Numbered from the stretch's first letter, positions 18,638 to 28,327 are shown. The stretch is 64,000 bases of DNA from Pedobacter polysacchareus (GCF_019802255.1 NZ_JAHYSS010000005.1:611270-675269); one strand, 5' to 3'. Program-made: numbers and translations. Notes: generated from the letters alone by a model not told the origin.

Positions 18638-19791
18638 TTGCTGCTCATTATTTTTATAGTACGGTTCAATAAAGCCATGGCAAATTCTGTTTTCTGAAGC
18701 GTACTGAAAATCTGTACTTCTTCTAAAAGAGTAGATTCATTGTCCAGGAATTTCAGGATTTTCCTGGCGCTGTTTTTCTTGAACATTCTGGCGAAGATTT
18801 CTTCACCGGAAATGCGTTCAGAATCGAGCAAATGTAAAAGCGTGGCATCATAGAGGCCAAACCTTGGCGATGAAATTACTGGAATGTTGGGATGCCCGGA
18901 TTCCATCAGCTGTTTCACAATTGCTGCGGTATGCTTTTGGATAAATCGAAAGGTATAACCGGTAGAGCCTTTAGTAAATCCTCCTGCCGTACCGAGATAA
19001 ATAATGCGCTCTTGCTGTCGTTTTACAGGGTGGTCAGTCATTGGAATCACGCCATGTTCCCGTTCTTTGATGATGTAGTGTTCACATTTTAGCTGCTCCC
19101 TGATGTATTGCTGCAATGCGGCCCTATAATCTTCTGGAGCCAATTCTTGCTTAGAGAAAAGCGTATATTCCACTAAAGCAGAGTTCGCACTGAGCGGCAA
19201 TACATAAACAAATGAGGTACCCGCTTGCTGTGAGGTGTTGAAATCCATCAGTGTCGCACATTCAGGATCGAAGATATTACCTTCCGTTTCTATCACCCAG
19301 CCTTCAAAATGCTGCAGGAAATATTGGTAGCGACCCGGTTTTTTCTCCTGGACCTGAGGAATACTGCTGAATACATAATCAGCGCTGAAAGTCTTGCCAT
19401 CAATCACCACATAAGCCTGATCTTTTTCCGTATACTGCTTTTCTACCTTTCCTTGCAAACGGATCAACTGTGTCTGATCTGCTAATAATTGATCGGTATG
19501 CGCATAAAAATCCAGCCCACGGATCATTTTATATTCATAGGGCTCTATGTCTAATTCTTTGCTCAGGAACTTGCTGGCAAATGATAAGCGGTTCCACTTC
19601 CGATATACGGCAGGTTCAAATACATCGGGATTTTCTTCCCAAAAACACCAGGTTCTGTCGTTGGTTTTTTTCTCTGCATAGTCTACCAGTAATGCCCGCT
19701 TATTGCTGGCCTGGAGATAGGGCAGCATCCTTACCGCAAGGCTTCTTCCTGCACATCCGCCTCCGGCGATGATGTAATCAAAGTGCTCCAT
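18634..19791 (-). CDS. crtY: Lycopene beta-cyclase (CrtY type)
   Basis: 385 residues from the ATG at 19791. An upstream in-frame ATG (19857) would add 22 residues that are only the crtZ reading frame in overlap, and the family starts with MEHFDYIIAGGGCAG. That segment is the FAD/NAD(P)-binding fold; the motif WCFWEE follows and GTAGGFTKGSTGYTF lies near residue 280. It cyclises lycopene to beta-carotene at the membrane. The start overlaps the crtZ end by 14 bases, so translation is probably coupled. Confidence 0.9.
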   Translation of the reverse strand: MEHFDYIIAGGGCAGRSLAVRMLPYLQASNKRALLVDYAEKKTNDRTWCFWEENPDVFEPAVYRKWNRLSFASKFLSKELDIEPYEYKMIRGLDFYAHTDQLLADQTQLIRLQGKVEKQYTEKDQAYVVIDGKTFSADYVFSSIPQVQEKKPGRYQYFLQHFEGWVIETEGNIFDPECATLMDFNTSQQAGTSFVYVLPLSANSALVEYTLFSKQELAPEDYRAALQQYIREQLKCEHYIIKEREHGVIPMTDHPVKRQQERIIYLGTAGGFTKGSTGYTFRFIQKHTAAIVKQLMESGHPNIPVISSPRFGLYDATLLHLLDSERISGEEIFARMFKKNSARKILKFLDNESTLLEEVQIFSTLQKTEFAMALLNRTIKIMSSN

Positions 19792-20254
19792 GCTTCTTCT
19801 TTTGAGAATGTTGCCAGTATTTTCTTGCTGCGAACAACATGCCAAAGGATTCTCCATGATGCCTGTCGAGGTGCTTATGGTGCATTTTATGGGCTCTTTT
19901 AATCGTTTTTATGTACGTGTTGTCGCTCCTTGAAAACCACTTGAAACGTTGATGGATCACCACATCATGGATCATGAAATAAGCGATTCCATAAAGTAAG
20001 ATTCCTAGTCCCACGTAAAACATCCAGTTGAATCCTTGTTCCGCGCCGAAAAAGAACAATAGAATGCTGGGAGTAGCGAATATTAAGAAGAAGGCGTCAT
20101 TCTTTTCAAAGAAATGTGGTTTTTTCTGATGGTGGTCCTTATGCAATACCCATAATAGTCCGTGCATTACATATTTGTGTGTAAACCAGGCAACTCCCTC
20201 CATGAAGACAAAAGTACCCATGGTAATCAATAAATAAATCATCCAGTTATCCAT
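19778..20254 (-). CDS. crtZ: Beta-carotene 3-hydroxylase
   Basis: 158 residues, four membrane helices. The di-iron histidine boxes are complete: H26-x4-H31, HKDHH at 38-42, H96-x4-H101, and HKMHHKH with RHH at 122-133. It hydroxylates beta-carotene to zeaxanthin. It overlaps the upstream unknown gene by 8 bases and crtY by 14. No crtW ketolase is present in the window, so zeaxanthin-type rather than keto-carotenoids are expected. Confidence 0.93.
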   Translation of the reverse strand: MDNWMIYLLITMGTFVFMEGVAWFTHKYVMHGLLWVLHKDHHQKKPHFFEKNDAFFLIFATPSILLFFFGAEQGFNWMFYVGLGILLYGIAYFMIHDVVIHQRFKWFSRSDNTYIKTIKRAHKMHHKHLDRHHGESFGMLFAARKYWQHSQKKKHGAL

Positions 20255-20774
20255 TGTTGTGCTTTAATAGTTCCAAATCTAATGCTTTCTTTTCTTCTGC
20301 AGTACAATACTTAGATGTCGACAAGTATTTTACGATGTTTTGCTTCAGTGTTTTGTCTTTTGTAGTTTTTAAATGAGTTAACACAAACTTCTTATCATTT
20401 TGGATCTCGTCATTGTAGTTCAGGAAAGCAGGTAGATTCGTTTGAATAGCGAATCTTAAGAATCTTATTTCCAGATGATCCGGTGCTTTTTTGACCGCTG
20501 TTTCTATCAGACGTTTTCCGGTGTTAAATCGCTTAACTTTAGCGACTGGACTCCATGCATACTTGGCCTGCATCATTTCTGCAGCTCCTTTATAACTAAT
20601 TAATAGCGGACTGGAGGACTCCGTAACGTCTGCCAGCAGCTTTAAAAGCTGATTTGCTGCGGATTTACTTTTCGCAGAGGCTTGGAACAGCTGTTTTATT
20701 TCCTGAATTTCTGGTTCTGCCGCATGGATATTACTGAACAGCAGCATGAACATCAAAAAAACTGTTTTCTTCAT
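20247..20774 (-). CDS. Secreted unknown protein inside the carotenoid operon
   Basis: 175 residues with a clear signal peptide ending near IHAAEP. The mature part is helical (AANQLLKLLADV, AAEMMQAKYAWSPVAKVKRF, LEIRFLRFAIQTNLP, LKQNIVKYL). No enzyme motif is recognised. It overlaps crtB by 4 bases and crtZ by 8, so it is translated as part of the pathway operon. Export across the inner membrane suggests a periplasmic helper, for example in pigment delivery to the envelope, but this is only context. Confidence 0.85.
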   Translation of the reverse strand: MKKTVFLMFMLLFSNIHAAEPEIQEIKQLFQASAKSKSAANQLLKLLADVTESSSPLLISYKGAAEMMQAKYAWSPVAKVKRFNTGKRLIETAVKKAPDHLEIRFLRFAIQTNLPAFLNYNDEIQNDKKFVLTHLKTTKDKTLKQNIVKYLSTSKYCTAEEKKALDLELLKHNNG

Positions 20775-21607
20775 ATCGTATTCGTTTTGTAACGGATGAT
20801 GGAGTCGAACATCAATCCAAATTTATGGGCATTGGAAATTCTGATCCTTTGCGTCATGACTTTCTCAGCGGTACTGCTTTTAATCTTTTGAAACAGTTTT
20901 TTATAATAAACATACGCCAGGTAAACACCGTTCTTGGAAGAAGCCGGTAGTTGTCGGATGCCAATTAGCGCCAGTTTGAATTCTTCTTCTATTTCCTCTT
21001 CAATCATCTTTTTTTCCGTGTTGGAGAAGGCCGATAAATTTACATTAGGGAAATAGCTGCGGCTTAAAGTATAATAATCGGCATTGATATCCCTGAGGAA
21101 GTTTACCTTTTGAAAGGCAGAGCCCAACTGCATCGCCGAATCTTTTAGTTTTTCATATTGTGCTTTATCACCTTCTGTAAATACCTGGAGACACATTAAG
21201 CCGACTACCTGAGCAGATCCAAGGATGTATTCATTGTATTTTTCAGGGGTGTAAAGTGCTTGTTCCAGGTCCATTTCCATGCTTCGAAGGAACAACTCTA
21301 TCAGCTCTTTATCAATGTTATATTTGTTGACTACTTGCTGGAAAGAGTTGAGTACAGGGTTCAGGCTAATTCCATCTTCAATCGCTTCAAAGCAATCTCT
21401 TTTGAATTTGGAGAGTAAAATAGGCTTGTCATAATCATGGAAACTGTCTACAATTTCATCAGCCAACCGTACAAAACCATAAATGGCATATATTGGGTGA
21501 CGCAGCTTTTCCTCTAAGAAATAGATGCCTAATGAAAAGCTAGTACTGTAACGCTTGGTGATCATTTCGCTGCAGGCTGCCGACAGCTTGTCGTATATCT
21601 CTTTCAT
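20771..21607 (-). CDS. crtB: Phytoene synthase
   Basis: 278 residues. The two prenyl-diphosphate Mg-binding motifs are D50-EIV-D54 (FVRLADEIVD) and D173-INA-D177 (NFLRDINADY). It joins two GGPP to phytoene. It follows crtI by 2 bp and overlaps the next gene by 4. The GGPP synthase gene (crtE) is not in the window and must be elsewhere. Confidence 0.95.
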   Translation of the reverse strand: MKEIYDKLSAACSEMITKRYSTSFSLGIYFLEEKLRHPIYAIYGFVRLADEIVDSFHDYDKPILLSKFKRDCFEAIEDGISLNPVLNSFQQVVNKYNIDKELIELFLRSMEMDLEQALYTPEKYNEYILGSAQVVGLMCLQVFTEGDKAQYEKLKDSAMQLGSAFQKVNFLRDINADYYTLSRSYFPNVNLSAFSNTEKKMIEEEIEEEFKLALIGIRQLPASSKNGVYLAYVYYKKLFQKIKSSTAEKVMTQRIRISNAHKFGLMFDSIIRYKTNTI

Positions 21608-21609
21608 AG

Positions 21610-23109
21610 CTATTTGTTTAGGTGCTTTATTAGTTGTTGAGCGGCAAGGTTTCCAGAAATAATTGACGGGGGAACTCCTGGTCCCGGTACAGTAAGTTGT
21701 CCGGCATAAAAAAGGTTGTTGATTTTTTTATTTTTAAGGGTTGGTTTCAGGTTTGCAGTCTGCATCAGTGTGTTTGCTAAGCCATACGCATTTCCTTTAA
21801 AAGAGTTGTAATCCGTGATAAAATCACTGACACAATAGCTTTTCTTATAATCCAGGTGTTTGCGTATTGGCGTTCCGGTATAGGCTTCCAGTCGGTCCAT
21901 AATTAAATCAAAATATTGCTCTCGGATAGCCTCTGGATCTTTGATGTCAGTGGCAAGCGGCATCAATACAAATAAATTCTCATGACCAGCTGGTGCAACC
22001 GACGGATCGGTGACGCTTGGACAGCAGACATAGAATAATGGTTTTGTGGGCCATTGCGCTTGTTTGTAGATTTCCTGTGAATGCTGTTTTAAATCCTCAT
22101 CAAAGAATAAAGTATGGTGATTTAAGCGCGCTACCCTAGTATTTACCCCTAAATAGAAAATGAGGCAGGAGGGGGCAAGTACTCTGTTGTCCCAATATTT
22201 TTCTGAGTAATTTCTCTGTGCAGTATTTAACAGTTTCTCTTCTACGTGGTGGTAGTCTGCAGCAGCGATCAGGCCATCATAATGATGAGTTCCTTTATCC
22301 GAAGCTAAACCGACTACTTGATTTTCCTTTACCTCGATTTTTGTTACCGCCGCATTGGTATGAAATTTAGCACCCTGCATTTCCGCAATGGTTTTCATGG
22401 CTTTGATCACTTTTCCAAAGCCCCCTTTTGGGTACCAGGTACCTAATTTTAGTCCTGCGTAATTCATCAGGCTGTACAGTGCGGGTGTATCTTCTGGCAT
22501 TGCACCAAGAAAGAGCACCGGGAATTCCATTAATGCAATGAGCCTGGGATCTTTAAAATATTTTTTAACGTGCTCACTGAAAGAAGTAAATACCTGTAAT
22601 TTAAACAAGCCCTTGATCAGGTCTGCATCAGCAAATTCCATTAAGGAAAGTCCGGGTTTGTACACCAGTTTGCCCATGCCTATATTGTATTTATAGGCTG
22701 CTTCGGCTAAAAATGCCTTTAGTTTTTTAGCGCTCCCCGTTTCTATGGATTCAAATAACTGGCACAATTCTTCGAAATTTGCCGGAATATTTAATACGTC
22801 ATCACTGCCAAAAACTACACTAAAACCAGGATCAAGCAATTGCAGCTCATAAAAATCTGCTGCTTTATAGCCGAAATCATTGAAAAATTTTTCAAAGACC
22901 TCGGGCATCCAATACCAGCTTGGGCCCATGTCAAAAAGATAGCCGTTTTCCGTAATCAGCTGACGTGCCCTTCCACCGATGTCTGCATTTTTTTCATAAA
23001 CATCCACCTGGTAACCTTGCTTTGATAGGTAGGCTGCTGCACTGATTCCCGCAAAACCTGCACCAATGATGGCGATTTTAGTTTGAACTTTATTTGTTGT
23101 CGTTGACAT
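21610..23109 (-). CDS. crtI: Phytoene desaturase
   Basis: 499 residues. The N-terminal FAD motif is G16-x-G18-x2-G21 (IAIIGAGFAGISAAAYL) followed by VYEKNADIGGRA. The CrtI-specific C-terminal signature is YAGQLTVPGPGVPPSIISG. It converts phytoene to lycopene in four steps. It is first of the four pathway enzymes, 29 bp downstream of the MarR-type regulator. Confidence 0.95.
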   Translation of the reverse strand: MSTTTNKVQTKIAIIGAGFAGISAAAYLSKQGYQVDVYEKNADIGGRARQLITENGYLFDMGPSWYWMPEVFEKFFNDFGYKAADFYELQLLDPGFSVVFGSDDVLNIPANFEELCQLFESIETGSAKKLKAFLAEAAYKYNIGMGKLVYKPGLSLMEFADADLIKGLFKLQVFTSFSEHVKKYFKDPRLIALMEFPVLFLGAMPEDTPALYSLMNYAGLKLGTWYPKGGFGKVIKAMKTIAEMQGAKFHTNAAVTKIEVKENQVVGLASDKGTHHYDGLIAAADYHHVEEKLLNTAQRNYSEKYWDNRVLAPSCLIFYLGVNTRVARLNHHTLFFDEDLKQHSQEIYKQAQWPTKPLFYVCCPSVTDPSVAPAGHENLFVLMPLATDIKDPEAIREQYFDLIMDRLEAYTGTPIRKHLDYKKSYCVSDFITDYNSFKGNAYGLANTLMQTANLKPTLKNKKINNLFYAGQLTVPGPGVPPSIISGNLAAQQLIKHLNK

Positions 23110-23138
23110 GATGGTTGTTCCTTTTAATGTGTTGATGA

Positions 23139-23747
23139 CTATCCTCTTGCCTTTGCCTCGTGAAAATCTTCAAGCTTGGTTAGTATTTTGATCAATTGCA
23201 TTTTTTCTTCATGCGACAAGGGTGCAGTGACATTCTTTGTTGCAGCTCTTATATTCTCCATACTTTCATCTAGCAGCTGGGTTCCTTTTGAAGTAATGTG
23301 GATCATTCTATTCCTTTTGTCTGTATCAATCGTAGTTTGTTCCACCAATTCCATGCTAATTAATCTGTTGATGATTTGTATCCCTGCGGATTTTTCATGA
23401 ACATTCAATTTTATCAAAGCGGTTTTTGTCATGCTTCCAAATGCAACCAGACTGATCAAATAAATGAAATCATCAGGAGTGGAAAATGCAGTGTCGGCAA
23501 TCGCCGCCTTTGCCTGTAATTTCGCATACCTGGACAGGTGCACTAATGAAGTGTTGATCACACTATCAGCCGATCGTCCTTTGGATTTTCCCGGCCATTC
23601 AGGCTCTGAAGACATCTGCATACCTTCTTTTTTGGAATATTCATTTAGCCATTGCCCAAATGAATGGACATCCTGTGGATGCTGATCATTCTTCCCTTCA
23701 TAAATCTCTACTAAACTAATCAGGTCCTTTATTAAATCGTATTGCAT
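23139..23747 (-). CDS. MarR-family regulator of the carotenoid operon
   Basis: 202 residues, longer than a typical MarR (about 140-160) by an N-terminal extension of about 50. The winged helix is about residues 80-190 (TKTALIKLNVHEKSAGIQIINRLISMELVEQ, then DKRNRMIHITSKGTQLLDES, a typical wing). It is the first gene of the operon, so it is probably autoregulated, and it probably also acts on the divergent TspO-like gene through the repeats in 23764-23866. Confidence 0.88.
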   Translation of the reverse strand: MQYDLIKDLISLVEIYEGKNDQHPQDVHSFGQWLNEYSKKEGMQMSSEPEWPGKSKGRSADSVINTSLVHLSRYAKLQAKAAIADTAFSTPDDFIYLISLVAFGSMTKTALIKLNVHEKSAGIQIINRLISMELVEQTTIDTDKRNRMIHITSKGTQLLDESMENIRAATKNVTAPLSHEEKMQLIKILTKLEDFHEAKARG

Positions 23748-23960
23748 ATTGCTAAAATCATGGTAGGCTAATAATTAGGCTAATATAGTATTATATTGTA
23801 CTAATAAGTAAATTAAATTAGTTTTGTGTGCTTAAATAAGGTGTATTAATATACTAATATTAGCCTGAACAAATTTACACTGAGGCTGTTATTCAGTACA
23901 GAAAATATATTGAAAAAATAGGGATATTGGAAATAACAACGCTATTTAATACAAAACAAC
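23748..23960. promoter_or_regulatory. Operator/promoter region between MarR and TspO-like genes
   Basis: AT-rich divergent region. TAGGCTAAT occurs twice as direct repeats (23764-23772, 23776-23784). An inverted copy ATTAGCCT lies at 23859-23866, giving arms 23776-23790 and 23852-23866 that are nearly complementary. TAGTA/TACTA (23786-23790, 23799-23803) forms an inner palindrome. Bacteroidota -7 motifs are present: TAGTTTTG at 23819-23826 (rightward) and TAAATTTG read leftward at 23870-23877. These are candidate MarR operators overlapping two promoters; they are read by eye only. Confidence 0.55.
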
Positions 23961-24743
23961 ATGAAGAAAATACTTCCTTTCGCCAATGGCATCGCTTTAT
24001 TGATCACAATTTTGGTCAACTATCTTTCTAATTCAGGAATGCTGAATGGCAATACCATGAAAACAATTTCAGATCGGTATTTCAATTATTTTACTCCTGC
24101 AGGGTATGCATTTTCAATATGGGGACTGATTTACATTGGTTTGATCGCTTTTGTATTTTACACATGGCGAGATTTTTCTAAAAGGAAGGACGAAGAATCC
24201 ATCGTGTTGAAAATAGGGTGGTGGTTTGTACTTTCTTGCCTGGCAAATTCTCTTTGGGTACTGGCCTGGTTGTCTGATGATACCGCCTTATCTGTTCTGC
24301 TAATGGCAGTTCTGCTGATTTCTTTGTGTAAGATCATCATCAATACCCGTATGGAATTAGATGCACATCCATTTAAAAGCTACCTTTTTGTTTATTGGCC
24401 TTTTGCCCTGTATTCCGGATGGATATCTGTTGCTTTTATTGCGAATATCGCCGCCTACCTTACCAAAATTCAGTGGAATGGCTGGGGGATTTCTGCAGTC
24501 ACCTGGACCATTATCATGATCGTAGCAGCAGGATTGATCAATATTGTGATGGTTAGGCTGCGAAATATGCGTGAATATGCATTGGTTGGTATTTGGGCAT
24601 TAATCGCGATTGCGGTCTCCAATGGCAAGAACAATGGTCCTGAGTCAATTGTATATGCCTGTTATCTAACTGCAGTTATTATATTTGTTTTCATTAGTAT
24701 CAGTGCGATGAAAAATCGCCAGAGCTCTTTAGAAAATATGTAA
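23961..24743 (+). CDS. TspO/MBR-related tryptophan-rich membrane protein
   Basis: 260 residues with about seven hydrophobic helices. The TspO/MBR-like segments are FTPAGYAFSIWGLIYIGL (about 49-66), NSLWVLAWLSDD (about 96) and YWPFALYSGWISVAFIAN (about 147-164), all rich in Trp. It is longer than the five-helix TspO core. TspO homologues bind porphyrins and in Rhodobacter influence carotenoid and photosynthesis genes. Here it is divergent from a carotenoid operon, which fits a pigment- or light-linked role, but that link is inferred. Confidence 0.8.
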   Translation: MKKILPFANGIALLITILVNYLSNSGMLNGNTMKTISDRYFNYFTPAGYAFSIWGLIYIGLIAFVFYTWRDFSKRKDEESIVLKIGWWFVLSCLANSLWVLAWLSDDTALSVLLMAVLLISLCKIIINTRMELDAHPFKSYLFVYWPFALYSGWISVAFIANIAAYLTKIQWNGWGISAVTWTIIMIVAAGLINIVMVRLRNMREYALVGIWALIAIAVSNGKNNGPESIVYACYLTAVIIFVFISISAMKNRQSSLENM

Positions 24744-24749
24744 AACAAT

Positions 24750-26321
24750 ATGATGAAACGCTTTAAAAATAACTTCCTGTTTGCCAGTTTAATTCTTGTC
24801 TCTTGTGCTGCATTTGCTCAAAAGAAAGCCCTAAAACCGGAATTAAAGCCTAACATCATTTTCATTATGGCCGATGACCATACTTCCCAATCCTGGGGGA
24901 TCTATGGCGGGGTATTGAAAGATTATGTAGTCAATAAGAATATAAAAAGAATGGCAGCTGAAGGTGCCGTTTTAAACAATGCTTTCTGTACAAATTCTAT
25001 TTGTGTGCCTAGTAGGGCCACGATCATGACCGGTCAGTACAGTCAGAAAAATAACGTCTATACTTTAGGTGATGCTTTGGATCCCGCACATCCAAATATT
25101 GCTAAAGTATTGCAGGGAAATGGCTATCAAACCGCACTAATTGGCAAATGGCATCTTAAAAAGCAACCCACAGGCTTTGATCATTTCATGGTTATGGACG
25201 ATCAAGGCGTATATTTTAATCCGACATTTAAAACAGAAAAAGACTGGAAAGACGACGGTGAAAAGGCTGGTGTGGTACACAAAGGATACAATACAGATCT
25301 GGTGACGGACTACTCCATAGACTGGCTGAATCAGCGGGATAAAAACAAGCCTTTCTTCATGATGACACATTTTAAAGCTACACATGAACCCTGGGAATAT
25401 CCGGAAAGATACAATAACCTGTATGACGGGCTGACCATTCCTGAGCCGGTATCTATACTTGATTTCGGACCGGAAACTAATGGCCGGACTTTTAAAGGAC
25501 AGGATTTAGAAGATCTGGAAAAACGCTGGGAACAATATCAGAAAAATCCCGACAAGTATTGGACTACTTATCCCGGAATGCCCTTTACCATTAATGGTTT
25601 AGACAGTGTTCAGGCCCGTAAAAAGATCTATCAGAAGTTTGTTAAAGATTACCTGAGGTGTGCTGCAGCAATTGACGACAATATCGGCAGGCTGCTGGAC
25701 TACCTGAAAAGCAATGGCCTGGCGGAAAATACCATTGTGATTTATACTTCAGATCAAGGTTATTTTTTAGGCGAACATGGCTTTTTTGATAAGCGGATGA
25801 TGTACGAGGAATCGTCAAGGATGCCTTTTGTGATCTGCTATCCTAAGGAAATTAAAGGTGGCAGCCGTGTAGATGACATCATCCTAAACATCGATTTTGC
25901 CGCGCTTTTCGCAGATTATGCAGGCCTGAAAAAACCAGAATTTATTCAAGGGGAAAGCTTTAGAGAGATTTTAAAAGGCAAAACTCCAAAAAACTGGCGT
26001 AAATCTATGTACTACCGTTATTGGGAGCATAGTAAAGACAGACCCGCTCATTTTGGAATTAGAGACCAGCGTTATAAACTGATTTTTTACTACGGAAGGG
26101 GGCTTGGAATGAAAGGTGCTTCAATTGAATCCACTCCAGCCGCATGGGAGTTTTATGACCTTTCAAAAGATCCAAAAGAGCTGCACAATGCGATGAGTGA
26201 TCCAGCGTATAAACAGCAGATCGGCAGGATGAAAATCGAGTTGTTGAAACAAAAGGAGCAGAGTGGTGATGACGATTCCGGCAGGCCTGAGATGAAGGCC
26301 ATGATGAACAGCTCGTTTTAG
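24750..26321 (+). CDS. Secreted sulfatase
   Basis: 523 residues. Signal peptide MKRFKNNFLFASLILVSCAAFAQ. The sulfatase signature C85-V-P-S-R89 within NSICVPSRATIMTGQY gives the Cys that is converted to formylglycine. The N-terminal IIFIMADDH supplies the Ca-binding Asp pair, and IGKWHLKK and YTSDQGYFLGEHGFFDKR complete the fold. It resembles N-acetylglucosamine-6- or iduronate-type S1 sulfatases; substrate not fixed. It starts 6 bp after the TspO-like gene but shares no obvious function with it. Confidence 0.92.
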   Translation: MMKRFKNNFLFASLILVSCAAFAQKKALKPELKPNIIFIMADDHTSQSWGIYGGVLKDYVVNKNIKRMAAEGAVLNNAFCTNSICVPSRATIMTGQYSQKNNVYTLGDALDPAHPNIAKVLQGNGYQTALIGKWHLKKQPTGFDHFMVMDDQGVYFNPTFKTEKDWKDDGEKAGVVHKGYNTDLVTDYSIDWLNQRDKNKPFFMMTHFKATHEPWEYPERYNNLYDGLTIPEPVSILDFGPETNGRTFKGQDLEDLEKRWEQYQKNPDKYWTTYPGMPFTINGLDSVQARKKIYQKFVKDYLRCAAAIDDNIGRLLDYLKSNGLAENTIVIYTSDQGYFLGEHGFFDKRMMYEESSRMPFVICYPKEIKGGSRVDDIILNIDFAALFADYAGLKKPEFIQGESFREILKGKTPKNWRKSMYYRYWEHSKDRPAHFGIRDQRYKLIFYYGRGLGMKGASIESTPAAWEFYDLSKDPKELHNAMSDPAYKQQIGRMKIELLKQKEQSGDDDSGRPEMKAMMNSSF

Positions 26322-26394
26322 TATAATTTAACCTGCATGATTTTTACAATTTTTACTCTTCGGGAATACTTTCCTTTGCAATACAAAATTGTAA

Positions 26395-27822
26395 ATGATG
26401 AAAGTAATTCTCTCTATAGCCCTGATTTTCATAACCAACCTGGTTGATGCACAAAGTACCTGTGAATGTGGTGTGACTTTAGATCGATTGATAAAAAAAA
26501 TCGAGACTGAATACCCGGGATTTGAAGAAAAGACGAAGGATAAGATATTATATGAAAGTTTTAAAGTACAGGTAAAAGAGGAAGCCAATAAAACTGAGAA
26601 ATCCTCCTGCTTTGCTATTCTTAAAAAGTATACAGCTTTCTTCAGAGATGGTCATATCTGGATAAATCCAGCAACGGCTATAAATAAACCAAAAGAAACA
26701 GTCAGTACCACGATGGTCGATGTTGATATCGAGAAGTTTCGGAAGAGGAGCAAAGCGACTGCTGATCCGGTCGAAGGAATTTGGAAAAACAAGTTTGAAT
26801 GGACAGGAGGGGCGCTCTATGAAATAGGAATTACCAAAAATAAGGCTGGTGTGTTGGTCGGGTTTGTGATGAGTTCCAACTCTGCTTTTTGGAAACCAAA
26901 AGAGACGAAATTCAGGTTGTATCCTGATGGGAAGTTTGAATTTTACACCTTCGACAAGAAAATGAAGACAGGGACTTATGAGATTTATAACCACAGTATT
27001 GTCTATTTTAAAGAGGCAAGGGCTGCTTTTATAAAAGAATCACCAACATCAAACCTGACACAGGAACAGATAAAAAGAAAAGTTGCTGCATATTTTGGGT
27101 TTGGGGCAAAAAAGCTCAGCGATAAAACCATGCTGCTCACCTTGCCATCTTTTGATTATCCTTTCGTAGCGATTATTGAAGATCTTTTAACAAACAACCG
27201 TTCTCAACTCGAAACCAGTAAAAACTTAATCATCGACATTAGGGGTAATTCTGGGGGGACAGACAATGCCTATCAGTTACTATTACCTTACATTATGACC
27301 AATTCCATCAGAAATATGGGAGTGGAATACCTGGCTACGCAAACTTTGGTAGTGGGACTTAAAGGTTACCTGAAAAACTTGCCTGAAGATAAAGAGCGAC
27401 AAGGAGAAACGGAGCGGGTGGGGCGATGGATTAGTCTTTTTGAGGAAAATATGGGAAAATTCGTAAACCTCAAAGACAGCACTTTTTCCCTGCAAAAAGT
27501 TGTGCCTTCCGAAAAGAGCCCTGCTCAGGTATTGATCCTGATCGATAAAAGAGTTGGAAGTGCTGCAGAAAGCTTTACTATGATGGCGAAACAAAGTAAA
27601 AAACTGAAAGTAGCAGGTACGGTCAGTTCCGGAGGATTGGATTATGCAGCAGCAAGGATGTTCAATTTTGGCTGTCCCGAATATCTACTGCAATTGCCAA
27701 CCTACCGTTCTTTAAGGCTGCCGGATTATCCAATTGATAACATTGGCATTCAACCAGACATTTTCCTGGACAAGAGCGTCCAGGATTGGCTGCAATTTGC
27801 CTTGGCATATTTGGAACAATAG
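26395..27822 (+). CDS. S41-family peptidase
   Basis: 475 residues, exported (signal ending near VDAQ). The C-terminal half holds the S41 core LIIDIRGNSGGTDNAY (about 280) and LILIDKRVGSAAESF, where S389 fits the catalytic serine. The Lys of CtpA-like enzymes is not evident after VAGTVSSGGLDYAAAR, so it belongs to the Bacteroidota S41 type without that dyad. The N-terminal half has an unassigned domain. Confidence 0.85.
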   Translation: MMKVILSIALIFITNLVDAQSTCECGVTLDRLIKKIETEYPGFEEKTKDKILYESFKVQVKEEANKTEKSSCFAILKKYTAFFRDGHIWINPATAINKPKETVSTTMVDVDIEKFRKRSKATADPVEGIWKNKFEWTGGALYEIGITKNKAGVLVGFVMSSNSAFWKPKETKFRLYPDGKFEFYTFDKKMKTGTYEIYNHSIVYFKEARAAFIKESPTSNLTQEQIKRKVAAYFGFGAKKLSDKTMLLTLPSFDYPFVAIIEDLLTNNRSQLETSKNLIIDIRGNSGGTDNAYQLLLPYIMTNSIRNMGVEYLATQTLVVGLKGYLKNLPEDKERQGETERVGRWISLFEENMGKFVNLKDSTFSLQKVVPSEKSPAQVLILIDKRVGSAAESFTMMAKQSKKLKVAGTVSSGGLDYAAARMFNFGCPEYLLQLPTYRSLRLPDYPIDNIGIQPDIFLDKSVQDWLQFALAYLEQ

Positions 27823-27867
27823 GGAAACTGATCCTGGGAATCGTGTGGACAAAAAATCAGCGCAATG

Positions 27868-28131
27868 CTAGTTTTGCGCCGTATAATCTGCTAGTGTACT
27901 AGAGATTTCTTTGATCGTTTTCAGACTAAAAGGATGTCTGCCAATCAGCCATCTTTTGATTTCATCAGGATTGATATCCAAGGCCACAGCTAGATCATTT
28001 TCTGAAAGAATGTGATCGGCTAACATTTTTGAAGCTTTGCTGGCAAGATCCTGGTTCAGCTGTGTCAATTCTTCTATAGCGGGGTTTCCACTTTCCTCCA
28101 GCCAGATGGCTACAAAGTCGTTCTCTTCCAT
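27868..28131 (-). CDS. Small HTH (XRE-like) regulator
   Basis: 87 residues. The middle part (LADHILSENDLAVALDINPDEIKRWLIGRHPFSLKTIKEIS, about 37-78) is a compact Cro/XRE-type HTH. The N-terminal 30 residues are acidic. No toxin partner is adjacent: the neighbours are an S41 peptidase (convergent, 45 bp) and a GNAT gene (divergent, 196 bp). Confidence 0.7.
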   Translation of the reverse strand: MEENDFVAIWLEESGNPAIEELTQLNQDLASKASKMLADHILSENDLAVALDINPDEIKRWLIGRHPFSLKTIKEISSTLADYTAQN

Positions 28132-28327
28132 TGATGTTCTACGTAATAATTTAAAGTATTGCAGGCCTTCTGCACCGTTTGCCTCATTTGGGCTCCAAAT
28201 TTAACGATATTCCTAGTAATATTGCAACAAGAGTGACAGCCAGCCAGGTTATAATGGAAAAATTGTAGCTTCGGCAGGTGTGATGGAAGCGTATTGCCGA
28301 AGGAAATGTGATCATGTTATAGTGTGA

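Noticed and set aside
19792..19857. Upstream start of crtY
   Set aside because: It would add 22 residues that lie wholly inside crtZ and precede the FAD-binding MEHFDYIIAGGG start conserved in the family.
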